From contig NZ_JACFXU010000011.1 of the NCBI RefSeq assembly GCF_014077625.1, positions 1-64,000 of the forward strand: DNA of 64,000 bases. The letters are read 5' to 3'. Source of the DNA: Sediminihaliea albiluteola (GTDB lineage: Bacteria; Pseudomonadota; Gammaproteobacteria; Pseudomonadales; Halieaceae). The notes under the pieces were generated by a model, which did no database searches, was not told where the DNA came from, and was given only the letters and a program-made list of their open reading frames with translations. Position 1 is the stretch's first letter, and each line of letters opens with the position of its first letter. Positions 57,659 to 64,000 of this stretch are shown here, piece after piece. The position numbers were made by a program, and so were the translations under genes.

Positions 57659-58464
57659 AGCACCAGAAGGTCGCACTCTAGCTGGTCCAGCACTTTTTCC
57701 GCAGCGTTATTGTTGATCATCGCCGACAAGCCCGAGCGTGATGAGCTGCCCATTATGACTAAGCCTGCGCCAACATCTTTAGCAGTTTTTGTGATTGCCG
57801 TATCAGCTTCGTCCATCACGATGTGGATCTGATCACTAGGCACACCACAAGCGCGTACCAGCGAGCCTCGATCTGGTCGGTTGGCGAGTTTTTGATAGGC
57901 ACTGACGTAGTGCACATTAGCTTCGCCTTGCTCAAATAACTCGCGAGATATAGCTAGGATTTTTTCATTAAGTGCACGGTAGGCATCTTCATCGCTGCGA
58001 GGATCCAAAGCGGCCAGGATCGTATCGGCGTTGTTGTTGCCTTCGCCCTTAACCAGCAGTACAGGGCAAGTACATTCTCTGATGAGCGTCCAGTCGGAGG
58101 TTCTCTTGAGGCGTCGACGAGCATTGGAATAGGTGCGCGAGGCTTTTACCACGGCGCCAACTTGGTGGCGCAGTGCAGCGCGCACCACTGCTTGATACCA
58201 GTCGCTGTCCCATTCGACTTCTATCGCTACCGTTACGCCTTTATCTCGTAGGCTGGCTACAGCACTGTTGAGAACCTCCTGTTGTGCTGTGATCCGCTTC
58301 TTAATTTCAGCAGCCCGAGTATCCTTGCGCGGCAGGTCTTCATAGATACAACAAAAAACGCTCAACTCGGCCTTAGTGCTTTCTGCGAGCTTAATCATCC
58401 GAGTCAGGGCCGGTTGGGCCTCTTGAGTGGGGTCATATACGACTAGATATTTCGTGGTGCTCAT
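57652..58464 (-). CDS. Tandem universal stress protein (UspE-like)
   Basis: 270 residues with two Usp domains. The first starts KYLVVYDPTQEAQPALTRMIKLA, the second ends GLVIMGSSSRSGLSAMINNNAAEKVLDQLECDLLVLP, in which G-x2-G-like ATP-site remnants are visible. Similar in layout to UspE. Transcribed alone, divergent from the Bax-like gene. Confidence 0.82.
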   Translation of the reverse strand: MSTTKYLVVYDPTQEAQPALTRMIKLAESTKAELSVFCCIYEDLPRKDTRAAEIKKRITAQQEVLNSAVASLRDKGVTVAIEVEWDSDWYQAVVRAALRHQVGAVVKASRTYSNARRRLKRTSDWTLIRECTCPVLLVKGEGNNNADTILAALDPRSDEDAYRALNEKILAISRELFEQGEANVHYVSAYQKLANRPDRGSLVRACGVPSDQIHIVMDEADTAITKTAKDVGAGLVIMGSSSRSGLSAMINNNAAEKVLDQLECDLLVLP

Positions 58465-58652
58465 ACAATACCTCAGTTATTTTTGCTAGTTTTTTGTTAT
58501 GTGCCATTATCGCCATTTTTTGGTCTGCATATCTATAGCTAGGGCCTTTTTATGACTACAAAATATAAGCGCAGTAGTTTTTTGCATAGCGCTGCGGATA
58601 CGCGATAATCACCCTTAGTGAGCGTCCAAGATAGAGGAGTTCAGCGCTAGCT

Positions 58653-59456
58653 ATGCCATTGATTAAATCAGTCCGCCAAATCCCTAAAGAACGCCGTATT
58701 TTGCTTTATCTATTCCTAATTGCTCTGTTTTTGCTAGTTCTATGGCAAAGACCTTGGCTTGAGCGCTCTAATTTCGCTGCGTTGCCGGATTTTAGCGCCA
58801 TTGAAGATGTGACGGAGATGAAGCAAGCTTTTTACAGCTATCTGACGCCGATAATTGAGCATCATAATGAAAGTATTCAACAACAGCGTGCGCGGCTGCT
58901 TGTTTTACAGAAGAAGCGCGCCGATGGTCGCTCACTATCCATGTTGGATAGGCGTTGGCTGCGCAAATTGTCGGTGCAATATGAGCTAGAGTGGGGCGCT
59001 GCTGAGGCTCAGGATGCCTTGTTGGAGAAGTTGCTGCTGCGGGTTGATACGATTCCATTGGATTTGGCCCTGGTGCAAGCTGCTAAAGAGTCAGCTTGGG
59101 GCCGCTCACGTTTCGCAGTAGAGGCTAATAATCTCTTCGGGCAGTGGTGCTATATCGAAGGCTGCGGCATAGTCCCTAATAATCGCCCTGCGGGTGCACA
59201 TCACGAAGTGGAAGCCTTTAGCTCTGTCTCAGAGGCCATACGCCGCTATATGAATAATCTTAATACCCATCCGAGTTATGCAGGTTTTCGTCATCTGCGC
59301 TTGGCATTACGAGAGGCCGAAAAACCGCTAGCGGGCATGGCCTTAGCCAAAACACTGAGTTTTTACTCTGAGCGCCGCTCTGAGTATGTGGATGATATTC
59401 GCAGCATGATTGCCCAGTATCAACGCCTACAAAGCGAACAGGGGGGCAGCTCCTAA
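58653..59456 (+). CDS. Bax-like glucosaminidase-domain protein
   Basis: 267 residues. One N-terminal membrane anchor at about 19-38 (LYLFLIALFLLVLWQRPW). The catalytic-type domain from about 130 has LDLALVQAAKESAWGRSRFAVEANNLFGQWCY, the signature of N-acetylglucosaminidase/FlgJ-like enzymes, with Glu of the KESAWG stretch as likely acid. Its stop overlaps the start of the deacetylase gene (TAATG), so both should be made together. Likely acts on peptidoglycan or another N-acetylglucosamine polymer in the periplasm. Confidence 0.83.
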   Translation: MPLIKSVRQIPKERRILLYLFLIALFLLVLWQRPWLERSNFAALPDFSAIEDVTEMKQAFYSYLTPIIEHHNESIQQQRARLLVLQKKRADGRSLSMLDRRWLRKLSVQYELEWGAAEAQDALLEKLLLRVDTIPLDLALVQAAKESAWGRSRFAVEANNLFGQWCYIEGCGIVPNNRPAGAHHEVEAFSSVSEAIRRYMNNLNTHPSYAGFRHLRLALREAEKPLAGMALAKTLSFYSERRSEYVDDIRSMIAQYQRLQSEQGGSS

Positions 59457-60514
59457 TGCGCTTCCTACTGGCATTGTTATTGAGTGGCGTCGTATTGAGC
59501 GCAAGTGCAGATCACGCTGTGATTTTGATGTACCACCATGTCGATGAGAACACTCCTGCCAGCACCAGTGTTAGGCCTGAGCAGTTCAGGCGGCAGCTCG
59601 ACTATATTCAAGAGAATGGCTTTGTCGTGATGCCATTAAAAGAACTGCTTGACGCTATATACGGTGGCGGCGAAGTTCCAGAAAACGCCGTTGCTATTAC
59701 TTTTGACGATGCCTATGAATCTGTTCATCGAGTGGCTTTGCCCGAGCTCGTGTCGCGCGCTATGCCCTTTACCGTGTTCGTGGCCACCAAAGCGGTAGAG
59801 CGTGGATACGATGGCAGCATGTCTTGGCAAGATTTAGCAGAGCTCGCCGACTCTGGTCTGGCTACCTTTGGTGCTCATTCTATTAGCCATGAACATCTGC
59901 TGCGCGGCAGTGAGACAGGTGTCACAGATGATTGGACTAAGCGTGTTAGCGCCGAGATAGATCACAGCGCCGCAGTACTAAAGCAGAAGTTTGCTGAATT
60001 ATTCGTGCCGGCCTTTGCTTACCCATTTGGTGAATATTCGCCGGCACTGCAAGCCCTTGTTGAGGCACGTAATTACTATGGTTTAGCGCAGCAGTCCGGA
60101 GCCCTTGGAGCTAGCACTGCAACTACCGAAATCCCTCGCTTTCCTATGGCTCAGTCTTACGACAGCCTAGAGAGGTTGGCCATGGCACTCAATACACGGC
60201 CCCTGCCCGTAGCCGATGTTCAGGCGGGTCAGATGTTCATTGCTGATATCAGTGCAGCGCCTCAAGAACTGCGCTTTACCCTCACTGCTGATGGTCCCTA
60301 CCGAAGGGAGCAGCTAGCCTGCTACAGCTCAACAGGTGAGGCCTTGGCGCTGACCCGGGAGGCGGCGCAGTTTACCGTTGCATTACCGCCGTTTCGTGCA
60401 GGGCGAAATAAGGTTAACTGTACTGCGCCATCGACGGAGCGCGGAGCTGAGTTTTTCTGGTATGCCCGTCAGTGGGTGCTAGCAGACGATGAGGGCCGCT
60501 GGCTCAAGTATTGA
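59456..60514 (+). CDS. Polysaccharide deacetylase (NodB homology)
   Basis: 352 residues. Signal peptide about 1-18 (LALLLSGVVLSASA). NodB motifs: Asp84/Asp85 in AITFDDAY, metal-binding His141 and His145 in GAHSISHEHL, FAYPFGEYSP as third motif. A C-terminal part of about 120 residues has a beta-rich unknown fold. Translationally coupled to the Bax-like gene; the two may remodel peptidoglycan or a GlcNAc-containing exopolymer. Confidence 0.85.
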   Translation: MRFLLALLLSGVVLSASADHAVILMYHHVDENTPASTSVRPEQFRRQLDYIQENGFVVMPLKELLDAIYGGGEVPENAVAITFDDAYESVHRVALPELVSRAMPFTVFVATKAVERGYDGSMSWQDLAELADSGLATFGAHSISHEHLLRGSETGVTDDWTKRVSAEIDHSAAVLKQKFAELFVPAFAYPFGEYSPALQALVEARNYYGLAQQSGALGASTATTEIPRFPMAQSYDSLERLAMALNTRPLPVADVQAGQMFIADISAAPQELRFTLTADGPYRREQLACYSSTGEALALTREAAQFTVALPPFRAGRNKVNCTAPSTERGAEFFWYARQWVLADDEGRWLKY

Positions 60515-60588
60515 TGCGTCCCCGTGATTACTACTGGCAGCAGAGCCTAGCCTTGAAGGCCATTTCCACTTGCTAAACGCCGTTTAAA

Positions 60589-60613
60589 CAGCGCTGGCAT
60601 GGTACCAGCGCTG
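60589..60613 (+). terminator. Hairpin after the deacetylase gene
   Basis: CAGCGCTGG (60589-60597), loop CATGGTA, CCAGCGCTG (60605-60613): perfect 9-bp stem, 75 bp past the deacetylase stop. No U-tract. Confidence 0.5.
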
Positions 60614-60695
60614 TGCGCTGTGCGCAGTGCGTAGCGGAGCATGGTATTGTGTAATGTGTAGATAGTCGCTTGCTTGGATACAAGGAATAGTTTGA

Positions 60696-63095
60696 ATGAG
60701 TACACCTTCGCCAGAAGCCATCCCCGAGCGCGAATTGCGCTTGGCGCTGGTTTGTTACGGTGGCGTTTCACTAGCAGTTTATATGCACGGCATCACACGT
60801 GAAATCCTCAAGTTGATTCGCGCTTCGCATGTTTATCACTCGTTACCTGCAGCAGAGGCCGCTAGCGCCGAGTATAGCGATCTCGATGGTCATCGAGGTG
60901 AAGCAGATACCGAAGCGGTCTATTTTCGTATGTTGCAGAAAGTTGGTGGCACGATCCGTTTGCGGGTATTGGTGGATGTCATTGCAGGGGCCTCGGCTGG
61001 TGGGATCAACGGCATCATGTTGGCTCGAGCCCTAGCCTTTGACTTGTCGCTGGATGATCATCGCGAACTGTGGCTGAACTTAGCCGACGTAGAAGAGCTG
61101 CTCGACCCTGATGCCCGAGCGGGACGTCTGTCCAAGATTTATATGCGGCCCTTATTCTGGTTGGCGAAGTTGCGCTTGCGCCGCGCTGCGCGGCGCCAAG
61201 GTGCAGTTATGGAGCCGCCAGAGATGCTTCGTAATCTGTCACTGTTTATGCGTTCACGTTGGTTCGAACCGCCTTTTTCCGGCAAGCGCATGAGCGAAAT
61301 GATGCTCGATGCTTTGGAGTCTATGGGCGATACAGCTGGGGCTGAGTCAGGCAGCTTATTGCCGGCAAGTTTGCCGCTGGAACTATTTGTTACAGCTACG
61401 GACTTCTGGGGTCATCCACTGACCATTCCTCTACATGACCCGCCAAAGATTAATGAGCGCGAACACCGGCACTTGTTTCATTTTCACCATCACGTGACAG
61501 CGGATGGAAAAGTTGCTTCAACTTTAGGCCGTGATCATCTGCCCTCACTGGCTTTCGCGGCCCGTGCAACCAGTAGTTATCCCGGGGCGTTTCCACCCAC
61601 TCGCCTTGGTGAAATGGATGCTTTGCTGAAGCAGCGTAAAACGCTCTGGCGCGGTAGGGAAGCCTTTATCCGTTCGCAGTTTCCGATACCTCACCGCAAG
61701 GGTAAGCGGGCAGAAGATGCAGCCTTTATTGATGGCAGTGTGCTAATGAATAAGCCGGTATCGGTCGCACTGGAAGCGGTGCGGCGACATACTGCTCACC
61801 GGCAGATCGATCGACGTTTGGTGTACCTCGAGCCTAACCCAGAGATAAACAGCGATGCGGCCAGCGATATGCCCAGCTTTTTTAAGACGATTGTGGGTGC
61901 GCTATCGAGTATTCCCCGCCATCAACCGATCCGCGATGACCTGGACGATATTGGGCGCTATAACCAAGAGGTCCACCTACATCGCGAGGTGGCTAATGGG
62001 GTTCGGGAACTAGTGCTGAGCGATATGTCTGAGTTGTTAAGCAGTGAGTTGAGTAGCTTGCCCAGTGCAGAGGCGATCGGGCGTAAGCGTGAGGCGAGTA
62101 ACACAAGAGCTGCCAGTGAAGCTGGCTACGCTTATGAAGGCTACACTCGCTTAAAGGTCTTAGGCCTACTAGATGAATTAGCCGGGCTATTTCAAGAGGG
62201 CTGTGTTGGTTTAGAGCACGACGAGGCGGCTAGGCAAATGCAAGCTTGGGCTTACCGCGTAGGCATACGGCCTTTGGGTAGCACAAATATTGGAGCGCTT
62301 GACCCTGAGAGCGCTCCTTGGGTCGGCTTTTTGCGTGATTATGATATTCGTTATCGCTTGCGGCGGGTGATGATGCTGATTCGCCGCTGCAATGAACTAT
62401 ACACCGACGAAGCTACCCGGACTATTCCTGGGGTGAGCTGTCAGCTCGATCGTTTAAAAGCTCGCCTCTATAGCAGCTCCGGTCGATTGCGTGAGCATCT
62501 AAACTGGAGCAGTCTTGAGTTTAAGGACGCTTTTTATGATGAAGACCAGTGTGATCTGATCGACTACTTTTTAGAGCGCGTGCAGAATCACTTTGATTTA
62601 AACGCCTTTGACGAATCCTTAGACCGTGAGCTAGCCGAGTGGTGTCGGGAGCTTGAAGATCTCACCTTGGTGCGTGAGGTATTAAGTGCCTACTTGGGCT
62701 TTGCTTATTACGATGTGTTGATTTTTCCAATGACGCAGAGACGCGATATGGATGCGCTGGACGAAATCAAAGTCGACCGGATAGCTGTGGACGATGCCAA
62801 CTCCCTGCGTGAGGGCGGTGCAAGAGAGATTCTAAAAGGCGTGCAGCTGGAGAGCTTTGGCGCTTTCTTTTCCCGACGCTTTCGGGAAAACGATTACCTT
62901 TGGGGCAGACTCACTGCCGCAGAGCGCTTGGTTGATATCGTCGGTAGTTCAGTACCAGAAGCGGTAGCTGAAGGTTTAGATTTGGTAGCTTTCAAAAAAG
63001 ACTTGTTTCTCTCGATACTGGAAGCAGAGACGCCACATTTAAAAGAGATTGACGCTGAGATGGCGGAGTTAAAGCGCAAGGCAAATAGCCTCTAA
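60696..63095 (+). CDS. Large patatin-related protein
   Basis: 799 residues. The patatin lipase site is present: GGVSLAVYMHG as oxyanion region, Ser100 in GASAGGING, and Asp346 in FIDGSVLMNKP as the second dyad residue. The N-terminal 350 residues form the lipase domain; the long helical C-terminal part matches the bacterial patatin-related family with DUF3376 (TIGR03607-type). Likely a phospholipase or acyl hydrolase with unknown target. No signal peptide is seen, so it may act at the inner membrane from inside. Confidence 0.82.
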   Translation: MSTPSPEAIPERELRLALVCYGGVSLAVYMHGITREILKLIRASHVYHSLPAAEAASAEYSDLDGHRGEADTEAVYFRMLQKVGGTIRLRVLVDVIAGASAGGINGIMLARALAFDLSLDDHRELWLNLADVEELLDPDARAGRLSKIYMRPLFWLAKLRLRRAARRQGAVMEPPEMLRNLSLFMRSRWFEPPFSGKRMSEMMLDALESMGDTAGAESGSLLPASLPLELFVTATDFWGHPLTIPLHDPPKINEREHRHLFHFHHHVTADGKVASTLGRDHLPSLAFAARATSSYPGAFPPTRLGEMDALLKQRKTLWRGREAFIRSQFPIPHRKGKRAEDAAFIDGSVLMNKPVSVALEAVRRHTAHRQIDRRLVYLEPNPEINSDAASDMPSFFKTIVGALSSIPRHQPIRDDLDDIGRYNQEVHLHREVANGVRELVLSDMSELLSSELSSLPSAEAIGRKREASNTRAASEAGYAYEGYTRLKVLGLLDELAGLFQEGCVGLEHDEAARQMQAWAYRVGIRPLGSTNIGALDPESAPWVGFLRDYDIRYRLRRVMMLIRRCNELYTDEATRTIPGVSCQLDRLKARLYSSSGRLREHLNWSSLEFKDAFYDEDQCDLIDYFLERVQNHFDLNAFDESLDRELAEWCRELEDLTLVREVLSAYLGFAYYDVLIFPMTQRRDMDALDEIKVDRIAVDDANSLREGGAREILKGVQLESFGAFFSRRFRENDYLWGRLTAAERLVDIVGSSVPEAVAEGLDLVAFKKDLFLSILEAETPHLKEIDAEMAELKRKANSL

Positions 63096-63111
63096 GGCAT
63101 TAAGAAGTGCA

Positions 63112-63131
63112 AGCGGGCCTTGCGGCCCGCT
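63112..63131. terminator. Bidirectional hairpin between patatin and mgtE
   Basis: AGCGGGCC (63112-63119), loop TTGC, GGCCCGCT (63124-63131): perfect 8-bp G+C stem between convergent genes, 16 bp after the patatin stop and 5 bp after the mgtE stop. No U-tract. Confidence 0.6.
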
Positions 63132-63136
63132 GTGGC

Positions 63137-64000
63137 TCAGGGGATTAATATGGCTGTTGCAATGGAGAAGTAAATCAGCACGCCCACGGCGTCTGAGATT
63201 GTTGTTACCAGTGGCGCACTTGCGGTGGCTGGGTCGAACTTAAAGTGGCTCAATAAGAAGGGCAGGGACATACCCACCAAGCTACCGATGATAACCACCA
63301 TGATCATAGTGAGACCGACAACTAATGCGATATCGGATCCACCGCGCAGCAAACCAACAGGTGAGACGACCACGGCCATCGTCAAACCCAGTGCAGTGGC
63401 GATTAATAACTCCCGTAAAATTAAGTTGCGCCAGTCTTTCAGTGTGACATCGCCTGTGGCGAGTGCCCGCACCATGAGGGTTGCAGATTGAGAGCCGGCG
63501 TTGCCGCTGCTGTCGATCAAAAGTGGTAAGAAGAATACCAGTGCGACATAGGTCAAAATGGTCTCTTCAAAATATGCTAGGCCAGCTCCGGAAAATAGGT
63601 TGCCAATGACCAGTAAGGACAGCCAGAAAATTCGTTTTTTATAGAGTACCGCGACACTTGCCTCACGCATATTTTCTGAGAACGGGCTGACCGTAGCAAT
63701 ACGCTGAAAGTCCTCAGTGGTTTCACGCTGCATAACGTCCGCGGCGTCGTCATGGGTGATAATGCCCACCAGTCTGCCACCTTCATCGATAACCGGTAGC
63801 GCGAGTAGGTCATAGTGTTCAATCATTTGCGCCACTTCTTCTTGCTTCATATCCAAGGTGGCAGATATAGGGGAGGGGTCCATAACCTCGCTAACGGGCG
63901 TATGAGGAGCAGCTAGGATCAGTTCGTGTAAGCGAATAGAGCCAATAAGTCGTCGCTCGCTGTCTAAAATATACGAGCGATAGATGGTTTCTTTTTCGGG
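63137..64000 (-). CDS. mgtE: Magnesium transporter MgtE, C-terminal part
   Basis: The frame is open to the window edge, so the N-terminal MgtE_N domain is outside. Visible parts are the end of the first CBS domain (YILDSERRLLIGSIRL, read through 63883 into the edge), the second CBS domain (LLALPVIDEGGRLVGIITHDD) and the channel domain with five membrane segments. The ion-pathway signature FFLPLLIDSSGNAGSQSATLMVRALATGD is typical of MgtE. An internal ATG at 63883 is not the start. Confidence 0.93.
   Translation of the reverse strand, partial: PEKETIYRSYILDSERRLIGSIRLHELILAAPHTPVSEVMDPSPISATLDMKQEEVAQMIEHYDLLALPVIDEGGRLVGIITHDDAADVMQRETTEDFQRIATVSPFSENMREASVAVLYKKRIFWLSLLVIGNLFSGAGLAYFEETILTYVALVFFLPLLIDSSGNAGSQSATLMVRALATGDVTLKDWRNLILRELLIATALGLTMAVVVSPVGLLRGGSDIALVVGLTMIMVVIIGSLVGMSLPFLLSHFKFDPATASAPLVTTISDAVGVLIYFSIATAILIP

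Overview
The window looks like a chromosomal segment of a marine or environmental gammaproteobacterium, possibly of the Cellvibrionales/Spongiibacteraceae type. That placement is an inference from protein style (OxyR/AhpCF, PhoBR-Pst, class III alcohol dehydrogenase, FadL, LLM oxidoreductase), not a phylogenetic test. No tRNA, rRNA or CRISPR array was seen. Most of the window is moderate in G+C with dense short operons. The first 6.2 kb is visibly richer in G+C and the 6.5-11.4 kb stretch is a patchwork, so the left end reads as an accessory region.

Left accessory region (1-11.4 kb). The 3' end of an IS91-family transposase is followed by a zinc alcohol dehydrogenase and a complete p-cresol operon in the order pchA-pchC-pchX-pchF. 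The PchF residues Tyr95, Glu380, Tyr384, Trp394, Glu427, Asp440, Tyr473 and Arg474 fall at the same numbers as in the characterised p-cresol methylhydroxylase. Together these genes should convert p-cresol to 4-hydroxybenzoate through 4-hydroxybenzyl alcohol and 4-hydroxybenzaldehyde. A graveyard of defence and mobile genes follows: two small orphan fragments, the C-terminal half of a large DNA methyltransferase with an internal composition switch, a coupled small protein, and a frameshifted and truncated TOTE-type primase/helicase gene. Directly upstream of the TOTE gene sits an intact RHH-GNAT toxin-antitoxin pair. Divergent to it is an orphan MbcA/ParS-like antitoxin with no RES toxin. Each antitoxin has its own pair of palindromic operators.

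Stress and C1 region (11.8-23.5 kb): ahpC-ahpF divergent from oxyR, a phospholipase D lipoprotein, an MFS protein, a LysR regulator divergent from a formaldehyde-detoxification pair (frmA, S-formylglutathione hydrolase), and a beta-CASP metallo-beta-lactamase nuclease. From 23.5 to 31.7 kb lie a cytochrome c next to a secreted sugar-lactone-oxidase-like flavoprotein, a baeRF-type protein, a cytosine-deaminase/MFS operon behind a perfect 23-bp palindrome, a secreted hypothetical protein, and a UbiA prenyltransferase.

Phosphate region (32-40.2 kb): phoB-phoR, a porin, pstS-pstC-pstA-pstB and phoU all on the + strand. CTTAATC-type repeats spaced 10-11 bp, resembling PhoB sites, lie before phoB and the porin. 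From 40 to 64 kb are envelope lipoproteins (DUF4398, OmpA-like), a second aldehyde dehydrogenase closely resembling PchA beside a GMC alcohol oxidoreductase, a SulP-UspA operon, a TVP38/flavin disulfide reductase fusion with a radical SAM neighbour, a FadL-SDR-NTF2-LLM catabolic-looking cluster, a tandem Usp protein, a translationally coupled Bax-like/polysaccharide-deacetylase pair, a large patatin, and the C-terminal part of MgtE cut by the window edge.
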